A model generated the notes under the pieces. That model was not told the origin of the DNA, searched no databases, and worked only from the letters and a program-made list of their open reading frames with translations. The position numbers were made by a program, and so were the translations under genes. A stretch of 64,000 nucleotides of DNA, from positions 9,029,986-9,093,985 of the forward strand of contig OY754964.1 in assembly GCA_963576475.1 (NCBI GenBank), given 5' to 3'. This document shows positions 1 through 10,595 of the stretch, piece after piece. The DNA comes from Molanna angustata (Eukaryota; Arthropoda; Insecta; Trichoptera; Molannidae). The stretch's first letter is position 1. Each line of letters begins with the position of its first letter.

Positions 1-650
1 GGGGTAAAAGATCTGAGATTGGGATAATAAAGTAATCTGGAATTGTGCCCGAAGTAGTTCCCAATTTCGCAAGTTCATCAGCCTTTTCATTGCCCTCAAT
101 CCCAAGATGTCCAGGGACCCATGATAGAACTATGTCAAATTCATCGTTTTTTAGATAATATAGAAAACTTTTAATGGAACATGTGATTCTGTCCTCTGGA
201 TAATTTAGAGGATTGGATGAAATTTTTTGAAGAGCACTACGGGAATCTGTACATATTAGGGCGCGGTTGATATTTTGCGATCGAGTAAGAGCCAAAGCTT
301 GGTTGATCGCAAAGCTTTCGGCTGTGAAAATGGACACTTCATTTGGCAATTTGTAAGAAACATTAATGCCGAAATCAGGAATGTGAACCGAAGCACCACA
401 GTTCTGATTTTCAGATTTGGATCCATCTGTATATATGAGGGTATATTCCGGGAATTTGGAATTAGCAATTTGTGTAAATTTTGTGTTTATATTAAGTGTA
501 TTTGAACTATTATATTTTTTATCTAGCCCGAACGCTGAAATTTCGACATTTGGAATATAGTTTAAAGATTCAAATGGGGAATTGTATATTGGAAGTTTAT
601 TTTCTTTTTGTAGGTTTTGTAATTTCTGGTCTTTGGTAATTATGTTTCAA
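1..650 (-). mobile_element. LINE fragment with RNase H domain
   Basis: Read on the minus strand, a frame without stops runs from about 645 (a TGA) down to the window edge. It encodes a retrotransposon-type RNase H. The motifs are YTDGSKS near 419-436, TAESFAI, CTDSRSALQ and WVPGHLGIEGNEKADELAK near 66-122. This gives all four acidic positions (D-E-D-D) of the RNase H active site. RNase H after reverse transcriptase is known from Jockey-, I- and R1-like LINEs, where it degrades the RNA template. The reverse transcriptase is missing, so the copy is 5'-truncated or decayed upstream of 650. Its C-terminus continues off the window. The clade is not certain. The short ATG-initiated frames here (256-468 minus, 275-505 plus) are shadows. 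Confidence 0.85.
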
Positions 651-1439
651 TAGGGCCTAAACGGTGTACCGATGTATTTGTACTGTACATGCATCCAATA
701 TACGAACGGTGCCCCAAGGCACTTTTGCTCAATACGAGATAAATAATAAAAGAATGATCCAAATAAAAATTCGATAAGATCGAGCATCCCTACTATGAGT
801 ATATAATAAATCCGGTTACGTCTATAAGAGAAATATACGTACTAACAATCATAACTCGTAAAAATATTATCGCGGCGTATCAAATTATTATGAAAAGTAT
901 AAATACGTCATTATTGGTTTACAGCGTTTGTACAATAAAGCACAGTGTTGTTAATAGATATCTCCGGTTTTTTTATCATTTTTTACAGATATTAAAAATT
1001 ACAAATAAAATGTTAAAGGAAACAATTCAATATTACTGCCCCATTGAAAGTGCGGACACTTGTGTGTGAGGCAAGAAAAAGTATATCGTACCTAAATATA
1101 TGATACAAAATATAGTATTTTATTTTTATTACTTTTAAGCTAACGAATAAAACAAATTGAAAAAAAAAACATAATTACTCACAAATGAGAGATTTGACGT
1201 TTGTTGTAGAAAATTTTCCATTAAAATGGACAACAAACTTCAAATTCTACACAAAAAATAGCGCTTGGCGATAACGAACAGCGTTTTCAATTTGACTCAG
1301 GGGTGATAGATATCTCATGTGAAAACAGTATTGAGACGCAATGAACTAATCATACTTTTTATTTTATTATATTATATCCCTTACTTATAAGATTGAAACT
1401 TGCATGTTTTCCAAATAAATAAACAAAAAAAAAAACTAA
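651..1439. other. AT-rich, nothing recognised
   Basis: No coding frame or structured repeat could be identified. A mildly GC-richer stretch at 650-1075 may be an old repeat remnant, but I could not place it. Confidence 0.5.
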
Positions 1440-1665
1440 AACTATATTGTTCCAGAATATTCCTCCTACATTCTCCCGTTCTCTCCTTCCTTTCCTATGG
1501 CCATGGCCAATTTTATTATTATTTTTTTTTTTCTTCTTTATATTTTTTTAATCTTTAGAGACTTCACGTTGCTAGGGTTGGTAGAAGTTATTTCCTTTTA
1601 GAAATAAACCCGCCTTTGTACACTTGCTGTACCTACATGAAGATTAAATAAATAAATAAACATTT
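1440..1665 (+). repeat. LINE/SINE 3' tail, degraded copy
   Basis: A pyrimidine-rich stretch (1455-1555) is followed by TTGGTAGAAGTTATTTCC, a short stem region, AAACCCGCCTTTGTACAC and an (AAAT)-type end. The same order occurs at 2195-2460, 5838-5945, 42855-42960 and 50170-50260, and inverted at 37535-37805 and 48941-49200. These look like 3' ends of one non-LTR retroposon lineage. Confidence 0.6.
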
Positions 1666-2194
1666 TATTTGTTTTTAGAAATAAGGTTAAAAAATATGAT
1701 TTTGGTCTAAGCCATGAAATGTTAATTTTCATGGTATATGATATATGCGTTGAAGAATTTTAATTATAATTACAACTCACGCAATTATTGCTTCAAAAGC
1801 TTCTATAAAACACTGGTTAGTTAAAAGAAATTGCCATACGGCAATAATTTAGCCTTTTTACGCTGGGTGCAAGGAATGGTTCACAAATAATATAAATAAT
1901 AAGTTTGCTTGCTTTGGTTTTCAGTTATATCATGTGAAAATAAATCACAAATAGCCACGTCTGTTAAAGTCTTATAAGGTTGGAAGAGAGAACCGAACGC
2001 TATTATACCCGTATATTGTTTCAAACACTCCACGCTTCATTCACATACACGGTAGAGCAGAAAAGGACATTTTTTTATTAATTCAAATTGTTGTTTTTTA
2101 AACCACTAAGTTAATTTTATGGTTTTATCATACTTTTAAAACCACAATCACCCAATAGTATTACAGTAAGCAAAAATATTTATCTGACAATACC

Positions 2195-2460
2195 TGATTA
2201 CATCTTCCTCTCCCTCTCCTTTCCTTATCCTTTTGTTTTCCTATTATTGCTATAAATTGTTCTTATATGCTATCTTCTTTGTTTTTTTTTTTACTTTTCT
2301 TCTGTAATCTTTATTTATTTTGTAATGTGATCAACTTATTGCCACAGTACACATTGTTTTGTATATCTGGTTGGTTGGAAGAAATTTCCATTAGGCAATA
2401 AGCCCGCCAGTGTACTTATTATATGTACAGAAAGATTCAAATAAATAAATTCAATTATAA
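2195..2460 (+). repeat. LINE/SINE 3' tail with conserved hairpin
   Basis: A C/T-rich block (2204-2300) leads into TGGTTGGTTGGAAGAAAT, an imperfect TTCCATTAGGCAA hairpin, AAGCCCGCCAGTGTAC and an AATAAAT end. The whole approximately 260-bp unit matches the reverse complement of 37535-37805 in order and length. I infer a retroposon 3' UTR. No coding remnant is visible upstream. Confidence 0.7.
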
Positions 2461-3179
2461 AACAAACAAAAAATATCTCTCGAGAAAACTATAAAAAATT
2501 GGTAATTTACTTTAAATAAACGAGAGTAAAATATAAATGCAAAAGAATGAAAAAAAAATGTTACACTCTCATTAATAATAAAGACACGATGACACCACAA
2601 AATCCGTTATAATATTTTTTTCAATTTTAAATTTAAATTAATATTTTTAAAAAAATATATATTATCAATATAATTTTGCAGTCTATCGCTTTCATGTTGT
2701 GAAAGCTTCAATGAGAGGGTTTTGGGAGTGGCCGCTAGAGGCGCTGGTGGCAAGGCCGCACTATAATATAGCACGCGTGCCAACATTAGAGCTATTGTTT
2801 ATCATAGAACATCTATCTCATGCGCTCGCTCTACAAGTGGTACTATGGAAGCCTCAAGACATTACCAAAAGTACGCTCATTGATTTATAAACTAAAGGTC
2901 AGAACGAACCTATGTATGTAACTACCCATTTAAGTTTTATCAGAATTTTACGCCAAAGAAATGTCAGGAATAACTGTTTGGATGGTAGTTAATTATAGGA
3001 ATTAAAAATAATAACATATCTATAATCCACTAATTTTACTGTGCACAAAATTTCCTCGGTTGTATGCATTTCTTATTCGTAGATCAATTATCAGCTAGAC
3101 TATGGAAAAACTCGAGTGATGATAATATTATGCCACCTCAACCTATACATATATTTCCAAAAAAGACTTAAGCAATCAT
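2461..3179. other. AT-rich spacer, nothing recognised
   Basis: Unique-looking DNA. A slightly GC-rich segment at 2695-2880 has a 63-codon plus frame that I do not regard as a gene. Confidence 0.5.
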
Positions 3180-3192
3180 AGTTTTCGGAACT
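3180..3192. repeat. Target-site duplication, left
   Basis: AGTTTTCGGAACT occurs here and again at 3688-3700, exactly bracketing the LINE fragment between them. Confidence 0.85.
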
Positions 3193-3687
3193 GTTATATG
3201 CCGGATAGACATGCACAAAGCAGAAACCCTTTCTACTCACTCTCTATATAATCACGCCCCCCCTGATATAAGACTAAGATCACGCATTGGTTTCCTGACA
3301 TCAACGCAGACACTTCCATCTCACCCTGAGCAGGAAAGGCTCCGTCTATGACAGCAAGAAGCCCCCGATAACTTCGTCCGCCCTAAGGAGAGTCTTTCCC
3401 CGGGCCACTACGTGGAGTGGCGTACGTAGAAGTTACTAAATAGACTGAGGACGGGCATTAAGAGAACGTTGGATAACCTGTCTACATGGGGCTTACTGCA
3501 ACAGGGAATACCAACGACATGTGACGGTGGAGAGCAGCAGACCACCGCACATCTGTGCAGCTGCCCCTCAAGTCCAGTCAACTGCACTATGCCCGATCTT
3601 ATGGTGGGCAATGATTGTGCTATTGACGTTGCTAGGCACTGGCAGAAAATTATGTAAATGCGTTGCTGACACGAAAGAAGAAGAAGA
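3193..3687 (+). mobile_element. 5'-truncated LINE, C-terminal RNase H-distal region
   Basis: A 495-bp insertion lies between perfect 13-bp direct repeats (AGTTTTCGGAACT) and ends in (GAA)n, as expected for target-primed reverse transcription. The plus frame before the stop near 3655 reads LNRLRTGIKRTLDNLSTWGL, then a Cys/His segment with CDGGEQQTTAHLCSCP, then DLMVGNDCAIDVARHWQKIM. That is the typical C-terminal end of LINE polyproteins of the Jockey/R1 type (C-x-C-G...H...C-P). The first Cys pair is eroded to C-D-G-G. The upstream part of the frame has stops, so it is dead. It is inserted into an older LINE remnant. Confidence 0.85.
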
Positions 3688-3700
3688 AGTTTTCGGAACT
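3688..3700. repeat. Target-site duplication, right
   Basis: Second perfect copy of AGTTTTCGGAACT, directly after the GAA tail of the LINE insertion. Confidence 0.85.
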
Positions 3701-3709
3701 AACCGTTCC

Positions 3710-4125
3710 TACCGTACTGTATGTTGCTGAGCCGTAGACCAGCTCTTCTGATAGGAAGAAGATTGATGCTACGTACTCCGTGGATAGCTAGACGATTACT
3801 ATACTAAACAGGCTGGAGGTTAAAACCAGTCAACCGCCTGCTACCAGATAATCCTAAAAATATTTGGTCACATAGCGAGAGGGAGCCTGAAAATTTAGAA
3901 AGACTAATTGTTGTCTGCAAAGAGTATAGTGATTACCAAAATTATTTCAAGTCTTACAGTATTGGTCATGGTGGTACGATAAGGGATTGTCTTAATCTTG
4001 GTCTTTCGTTTGCTCATTCCCAGGGACGAGCTCCTTCTCGGCGGAGTGACCAAATAATGATTAGAATAACTGGTCTCATCAAGTTGGATACGACCCTCAG
4101 ATATGAATAAAACGAATCAGAAGAA
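3710..4125 (+). mobile_element. Decayed LINE C-terminal fragment
   Basis: Shifting plus frames give pieces of the LINE C-terminal tail: GHIARGS-like near 3868, EPENLERLIVVCKE at about 3890-3925 and QGRAPSRRSDQIMIRITGL at about 4020-4080. Compared with the usual tail of such elements, about 95 bp separates the last two pieces, suggesting an insertion. Frameshifts and stops show that it is a pseudogene. It appears to be the host of the younger insertion at 3193-3687. Confidence 0.55.
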
Positions 4126-4597
4126 TGAATGACGTTCAAATATTTCACGAATAGTCATATTATTTTGCCTACTTGCTTCAGATCTATGCTTATATATTTG
4201 CGAAGTTTATATTGCAACAATGAATCACCAATGTAAGCCGGCAGCACCTGCTCATGGAGATGTCGGACGTAACAAGGCATCAGTGAAAGTTATTCGTGCA
4301 TTTTTTATTTGTTACAGCTTGTAGAATTATGTCTAGCCGACATTTATTGTTTTACAGTTGTGTGACCAGTAGACAATAAAAAGAAAATCAGTGACCAAGA
4401 TACAGATTTGACGATGATAATGATATGAAACTCGAGACATGCCAATATTGTACAATACACACACACGAATTTATTCGTCTTCGACGCCATTCAAGTCTTT
4501 AATCTTGATGTTTTTGATGCGGCGGATACCGGATATCCGGTAAACTTTTTAATATGGACATCAGTCCGACATTAAGTAATCACTGAAATATTTCATA
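4126..4597. other. Nothing recognised
   Basis: AT-rich spacer with no supported frame. Confidence 0.5.
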
Positions 4598-5020
4598 TTT
4601 AATTCTTCTTCTTCGTTTAGTAGACCAGGGGGGCAAGCTTGGTCAACAGGCGGAATCAAAACCATCCATATTATGGATATAATTGTGTTGTTGTTTTTAA
4701 TATATTATGTATAAGTACTTTTATGTGTAAAAGGTTATCAAACCGTAAATTGAAATAAAATAAAAAAAATAAAAATTAAAAATATAATGATCTTATGGAG
4801 TTCTATAATGTCTTAAGATATTATAGAACTTCATATGCTATTGGTATACATGGATGCTTTTGATTCCGCCGGTTGACCAGACTTGCCTCCCTGTTGGTCT
4901 GTTATTCAACAACTATGCCTCCTTAGATGACGAAGTCCAACTATCCTTCCATCCCTTGGGTGGTCTTCCGGGTGTCTTCTTCTGGATATACTTCACCGAA
5001 CAGTGTCCTCTATTTTCATA
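4598..5020 (-). mobile_element. LINE 3' end with GAA tail, containing an inverted repeat
   Basis: On the minus strand, 4911-5000 encodes remnants of a GRPPKGWKDSWTSS-like tail, matching the end of the LINE at 54768-55613. A (GAA)n end lies at 4602-4614. Between them are inverted arms at 4621-4670 and 4851-4900, around 43 of 50 positions paired, including GGCGGAATCAAAA. A smaller hairpin near 4808-4840 sits in the loop. Either the arms belong to this LINE family or a foldback element inserted between the coding end and the tail. Confidence 0.6.
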
Positions 5021-5379
5021 ATGATGAGTTCTTTTCATCCTTTGCAAATAGTGGGATTATTACCGAATGACAATATCGTCCAATCATGCAAAGTTTATTC
5101 GCCTAGAGTTGTGATAAATGAGAAACAATATTAACTGATGAAACCGACACTAAATTCTGTCGTATCTGTAGTATTTGTTTGTTCGTTGCAGACTATAAAT
5201 CTTAGCAGTTTGGTTTATCACACAAATATACATAGTTATCATTAATATATTTTTTTCTATTTTTTTTATACGAATAACTCTGTTTCCTAATATAATCCGC
5301 TATTGTATATATTTTCAAGAACTACTGTTTTATTTGCATGCGTGAAAAACTATTAAGCCTTAAATTGTAATAAATTATT
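5021..5379. other. AT-rich spacer
   Basis: Nothing beyond low-complexity AT sequence was recognised. Confidence 0.4.
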
Positions 5380-5539
5380 ATTTAATAAATAAATAAAAAT
5401 ATATAACTAAAGAAATAAATAAATATATATAACTAAATAAATAAATAAATAAAAATATATAACTAGATAAATTAATCAATAAATAAATAAATAAATTAAT
5501 AAATTAATAAATTAATAAATTAATAAATAAATAAATACA

Positions 5540-5570
<31 letters not shown>

Positions 5571-5623
5571 ATTAATAAATAAATAAATAAATAAATTAAT
5601 AAATAAATAAATAAATAAATTAA

Positions 5624-5710
<87 letters not shown>

Positions 5711-5835
5711 ATTAATTAATAAATAAATAAATAACAAATAAACAAATAAACAAATAAACAAATAAACAAATTAATTAATTAATTAATAAGTAAGTAAGGA
5801 AATAAGTCGGTAAATAAATAAATAAATAATTAAAT
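5380..5835. repeat. (AAAT)n microsatellite, about 450 bp
   Basis: Near-continuous AAAT/AAATT tetranucleotide array with variant blocks (AACAAAT at about 5735-5770, AATT at 5770-5790). It directly precedes a retroposon tail copy, so it may have grown from the AATAAAT end of an older insertion. Confidence 0.95.
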
Positions 5836-5837
5836 AG

Positions 5838-5945
5838 ATAAAAATATCTAGTTGTTTGGGAGAAATTGCCCAATGGCAATAAGCCCGACAGTGTGCAATA
5901 TGTACCAAAAGAAAAATAAATAAATAAAGCAATTAAAAAATAAAT
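5838..5945 (+). repeat. LINE/SINE 3' tail with conserved hairpin
   Basis: TTGTTTGGGAGAAATTGCCC, a loop, GGCAATAAGCCCGACAGTG and an AAATAAAT end. The ATTGCC-x-x-x-GGCAAT stem is well kept. Same family as 2195-2460. Confidence 0.7.
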
Positions 5946-6459
5946 TAATTAATTAAAAACAAATATATAAACGAACGAACACACAACTGTTTTGTGATTT
6001 GTGAACGAACTAACGAATGAACGAACAAACAAATAAATAAATTAAACAATTCATGATGGCCACCAAATAACTGCATATTAAGGGATTTGTGATGTTTCAC
6101 CTACTGAGCGGAAACGTCCAAAATTCTGATAAAAAATATTGGTACAAATATTCTCGGTTTCCAATGCTAACCAGTTTGGTTGGTCACAACACCATAATAT
6201 ACATGTGTCGAAAATCGATCCAATAAACTAGCGTGATGCCAAAGACAATCACCGGAGTGGCACTCGCCCACGATACATCGGAGGACGGCGGATGCAATGC
6301 AATTAAAATAGATATCACAATAACACGTTTGTGGGTCTATAAAAGTAGGTATGATAAGAAGCAAATAAGTCCAGTTGAGATGCTCTTGCATCACAACGAC
6401 GGCAGCTGAACACGCGCAAATAACTCTTCCTCTATTATTTGAACCCAAGTAGGTATGTT
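5946..6459. other. Nothing recognised
   Basis: AT-rich then moderately balanced DNA. A 93-codon minus frame (6167-6448) shows no recognisable domain. Confidence 0.4.
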
Positions 6460-6534
6460 GTGAAGCACCGACTTAGAATAATGCATTCACTCTTTTGTAT
6501 TGCTGTCGTTTTCGGGTGTATCGTAAGAGACGAG
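6460..6534 (+). repeat. Dispersed repeat, GTGARGCACCGRCTT family, copy 1
   Basis: About 75 bp beginning GTGAAGCACCGACTTAGAAT and ending TTTTCGGGTGTATCGTAAGA. It aligns by eye with 56191-56265 and, inverted, with 50590-50658. No family name can be given. No termini or target duplications were found. Confidence 0.65.
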
Positions 6535-6769
6535 TACCTACTCGAAATTTCCAGAGGCATTATATTACTTCTCACATAGTTCAACACCCATTCTGAACGT
6601 TGCCTTTTTAGATGAAACAAGACTAGTGTGTGGAGACATCGGCAAATGTCGTGTCTCCTTTCATTAGATTATGCACACGCGTTCAAATAAAACTATTTTG
6701 TATCTTTCTTATATTTCTACCGAGACCTAAGAATTAGCACCTTGATGCGTAAATTATGAATTATTCAAA

Positions 6770-7304
6770 AGATCAAACTAAAATTGGACGGATTGATAAG
6801 GAGATCGAAAGAAGAGTTATGGCAGGAAACAGAGCGAATGGAGCACTAAGATCAGTTATGAATGATCGCAACATATCAAAGGAAGCTAAAGATGCCATCC
6901 ATAACGATATCTTAGTGCCAACCTTGACGTATCCAAGTGAAACCTGGACATGGCAGAAGTCGCACGAAAGCAGAATAAATGCAGTTGAAATGAGATCTCT
7001 AAGAATAATCTGTAATAGAACGATGTATGACAGGGTCAGAAGTGAAGACATAAGGAAAGAATGTAAGAAAAAGAAATATGTCATTAATTGAATGAAAGTG
7101 AACACATTAAGATGGTTTGGCCACATGAGGATAATGAATGAAGAACGCCTGACGAAGAAAATATACATTGCGGACAGGAATAGAATGAGAGGTCGGGGCC
7201 GCCCAAGGAAGGGACGGCACGTCCATGTGAACGGTATTTTAAAAGACGGAAATATCAGAAGCATGAACAACAGACGAACATGTGGAAGACGATGTATGAA
7301 TTGA
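6770..7304 (+). mobile_element. LINE reverse-transcriptase C-terminal fragment, copy 1
   Basis: Two plus frames separated by a TGA at about 7089-7091 encode one region: RIDKEIERRVMAGNRANGAL, LVPTLTYPSETWTWQKSHES, then MKVNTLRWFGHM, GRGRPRK and RRTCGRRCMN. This is the post-catalytic thumb and tail of a LINE reverse transcriptase. It is the same family as 20588-21247 and 38006-38802, which keep the frame open across this point. This copy is the most decayed: it has the nonsense change, many substitutions and no ATGT-repeat 3' end. Confidence 0.8.
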
Positions 7305-7942
7305 GAATAAATTCACCCACCCAGATTTTTTGAGTATCTAACGATTAATTTGATTCTCTATTGTACCTTTCAACCCAATAGATTCCAGTATTTTTACGTT
7401 TTTAAAAATCTGTACAGTTACAATTTTCATAAATTTACGTCTTTATTAAGTTTTTTGTCTTTATAGTACCTAGTGACAAAAGCAATGATTATATACTATT
7501 TAATAATTGTTAATAAGAAATAATAGATACTTATAATTTATAATTTAAGTGTCGGCTCCCAGTGACCTAGAACTACAGCATAAAACAATAATGAGGCCGA
7601 AAACAATCACGACGGTTGTAACTCTACGTCTATTTTCACTGATGAAATATAACGACGGGGGGCTTATAGAAGCACAACAATTAACGACAAAACATTACCT
7701 AAATTAATAAACGAGATGTTTTTCTATCTTACTTCTTGTGTATTATGAAACTCTGAACCACGGATCAAATTACATGGAGATCGCACTAGTATTAATGTCA
7801 CGGTTTAGCATGTTTGGAGTATGAATTGTTATATTTTGTATTCGATTTAGTCGGGCGTAGATCCACCATTGATTTAGATGAAGCACAGGTTCATAAACCT
7901 GAGAATAGACTCAAGAACTTCATAAGTAAAATTATATATAGT
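7305..7942. other. Spacer, nothing recognised
   Basis: AT-rich DNA up to the BEL/Pao insertion site. Confidence 0.5.
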
Positions 7943-7947
7943 AAAGT
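7943..7947. repeat. BEL/Pao target-site duplication, left
   Basis: AAAGT directly before the 5' LTR, repeated at 14374-14378 after the 3' LTR. Five-bp duplications are usual for BEL/Pao integrases. Confidence 0.85.
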
Positions 7948-8347
7948 TGTTGCGTGCGATATATTTAAATAATATCAAATTACATAGATTTATGCAAGAT
8001 CGATTAAAACCTATATCCGTCTCCTTCACTCCTATATATTTCCGTATCCTACCATATTCATCGCCCCAGATCATTATCGAACGTGTCGCTGTCAACATCG
8101 ATTGCGAAATCGGAGTATTAAAAATCAATAACATATCATCTGTCGATCGACATAATAAAATTAATTCTATATTGCTAAATAATCAATAATCGTGAAATCA
8201 TAAATCATAGTGTTTTATCAACATTCATCATACAGTGTAAAGTGCAAGTGAATTAAAGGGATTAATTACAATCTGTAAGTACAACACATTCTCATTTGAA
8301 CTTTGTAGCAAATATTAAAAGACTCAATTTTTAAAAACTACAAAACA
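7948..8347 (+). repeat. 5' LTR of BEL/Pao element
   Basis: Starts TGTTGCGTGCGATATATTTA and ends AAAACTACAAAACA, so it has TG...CA ends. It matches 13974-14373 throughout when compared by eye. Confidence 0.95.
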
Positions 8348-8669
8348 TTTTGTTCCTACGAGCCGGATAAACCATCGAATCATTAATCCCTTTACCCTTT
8401 TAAATCCATCAAATCAGTCTTGCATAAAATCATTTCAATAGTAACAAATTATTTTTCAAATTATTTTTTTGTCACGTTATATTGTCGCGACGACAATAAT
8501 CTTATACATAGAATCACATCGGCAACCGGCAACGTTGCTTTGCGGCGTTGCAACCTGCTTCGCATTTGTCAAACGCGTTAAGCAGTAACCTGTAATATCA
8601 TTGTTTATTTTTATCATCGCCATTTTGATTCAATTGTCAATCAAGTAGGTAAATTGTATCTTATCAAGT
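8348..8669. promoter_or_regulatory. BEL/Pao 5' untranslated leader
   Basis: About 320 bp between LTR and gag start. Primer-binding and packaging signals would lie here, but none was identified with confidence. Confidence 0.4.
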
Positions 8670-10595
8670 ATGTCGGCCGAAATCAGGTACCGTTTGGCCC
8701 AACTTTCATTAAAAAATTTGCTATCGGCTGCTAAAAAAGCACAAGAAGATCATTCCTTTGAAGATTCATTTAAAACACAATACGAAGACGTCGACAAATT
8801 TAGAACGGACTTTATTGAAAGTCATATATCTATCGAAGCGGCAAAGCGTGCCGGTTTTAATAATGAAAATCACCAGGATAATTACGATTTATTCATGAAT
8901 GAATTTTATCAAGTAAAAGGTATTTACAAATCGCTTCATTCTAACACCAAATCATCATCTTCAAATATATCTGATCATAGTGTCAAAAACATTTCATTGC
9001 CACATATAAACTTGCCTCGTTTTAACGGCCAAATGACAAAATGGATAAACTTTATATCGATATATACTAGCATTGTGCACACAAATGACGCAATAAGCGA
9101 TACTCAAAAATTTCATTATTTATTAAGTTGCCTGGAAGGCACTGCCCTTGAGACAATACGTCACTTACCCATCACAGGCGATAATTATTCAATAGCATTA
9201 AAATTATTGAAAAAGCGTTTTGAAAATAAACGTTTAATTGCCAACATTCACATAGATAATATTTTAGAATTGCCCAATTTATCTTCTAAAAATGACATGT
9301 CATTAAGGAGCTTTCTAAACATCATCATAGAAAACATAGAAGCCTTAAAAGCCCTTAAATATCCTGTTTCTGAGTGGTCATTTTTATTATTGAACATTAT
9401 ATCAAAAAAATTAACTTCATCCATCATGTCATCTTTTGAAATGTCTCATAAACTTAAAATACCTACATGCAGTGATTTATTGGAATATCTCGAACATCAT
9501 TGTGATGCTTTGGAAATGAGTTCCTCATCTTTCAAGCATGATCATTGCCAAAATAACTCATCTTTTCGCCCAACCAACGTAAACAAAGGCAAAGATAATA
9601 AATCTTTTAGAAATTCGTTTTCTACAAATATATCGAAATCTTGTCCATGCTGTAAGGAAAATCATCACCTGTTTGCATGCAGTCAATTTCATGCTATGTC
9701 ATTAGAAAACAGAAAATCCTTTGTTATCAAAAACAAATTATGTTTTAACTGTTTTGGACCCACACATTCATCTAAAGATTGTTATAGTAAATCGTGTTGT
9801 AAAACTTGTGCAAAACGACACCACACACTGTTACATATCCCCACAACCGATATCAATAATCCCTCTTCTTCAAAAAATCTCGTTAAAGCTACATCTGTCT
9901 CTGAGCTAAATTCATTAAATTCCATTATGACAAACAATAACTATTGTAATTCGGGCGTATTATTGGCAACTGCACTTGTAAATATTTGTGATGAAAACGG
10001 AGATTATCACGAAGCACGAGCTCTCATAGATAATGGATCTCAATGCTCTTTAATAACAGAATCTTGTGTACAAAGGCTACGCTTAAAAAGGTTTCGTAAT
10101 CAAATGTCTATATCTGGCGTAGGTGAAAATCCTGTCCAATCAACAAATGGCACTGTTAAGTGTATTATTAAATCACGATCATCTCCGTCACCCACTTTAA
10201 AATTTAATGGCTTTATTCTAAAAAAAATCACCAACAAAATACCATCTTGTAAAATCTCACCCGATATCATCGATAAATTTTCTCACCTAAAATTGGCAGA
10301 TTCTACATGTTTTAAGCCCAATCAAGTTGACATTTTATTAGGAGCTGACGTCTATCAAGACATTATCCTAGACGACAAGTTTGTCAAAATATCTCGTGAT
10401 TTACCAACTGCATATCCAACCATATTTGGGTGGATACTCATTGGACGAGTCGCTACATACAAATCCCATGAAAAAATAATTCATTCTCACTCCGCCACCT
10501 TAGATAATATTATGCAAAAGTTCTGGGAAATAGAAGACATTCCCCAAGAAATCATAAAAAACCAAACGACATTTTATGTGAAAAAATCTTTATGA
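8670..10595 (+). CDS. BEL/Pao gag-protease polyprotein
   Basis: 641 codons. Residues about 100-290 match the Pao-type gag region (DUF1759-like: LPRFNGQMTKWINFISIYTS, YLLSCLEGTALETIRHL). A Cys/His region follows with CPCCKENHH and a CX2CX4HX4C knuckle (CFNCFGPTHSSKDC). Residues about 430-580 form the DUF1758-type retropepsin, with ALIDNGSQCSLI carrying a D-N-G in place of the more usual D-S/T-G. The end (GWILIGR, then QKFWEIEDIP) is the linker that in most Pao elements runs straight into reverse transcriptase. Here it stops at TGA and shares ATGA with the next frame. The start at 8670 is the first ATG in frame after the leader. Gag packages the RNA and the protease matures the polyprotein. Confidence 0.93.
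   Translation: MSAEIRYRLAQLSLKNLLSAAKKAQEDHSFEDSFKTQYEDVDKFRTDFIESHISIEAAKRAGFNNENHQDNYDLFMNEFYQVKGIYKSLHSNTKSSSSNISDHSVKNISLPHINLPRFNGQMTKWINFISIYTSIVHTNDAISDTQKFHYLLSCLEGTALETIRHLPITGDNYSIALKLLKKRFENKRLIANIHIDNILELPNLSSKNDMSLRSFLNIIIENIEALKALKYPVSEWSFLLLNIISKKLTSSIMSSFEMSHKLKIPTCSDLLEYLEHHCDALEMSSSSFKHDHCQNNSSFRPTNVNKGKDNKSFRNSFSTNISKSCPCCKENHHLFACSQFHAMSLENRKSFVIKNKLCFNCFGPTHSSKDCYSKSCCKTCAKRHHTLLHIPTTDINNPSSSKNLVKATSVSELNSLNSIMTNNNYCNSGVLLATALVNICDENGDYHEARALIDNGSQCSLITESCVQRLRLKRFRNQMSISGVGENPVQSTNGTVKCIIKSRSSPSPTLKFNGFILKKITNKIPSCKISPDIIDKFSHLKLADSTCFKPNQVDILLGADVYQDIILDDKFVKISRDLPTAYPTIFGWILIGRVATYKSHEKIIHSHSATLDNIMQKFWEIEDIPQEIIKNQTTFYVKKSL

Noticed and set aside
5380..5835. CRISPR-like or spaced repeat array
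   Set aside because: Simple tetranucleotide repeat without spacers, in eukaryotic DNA.
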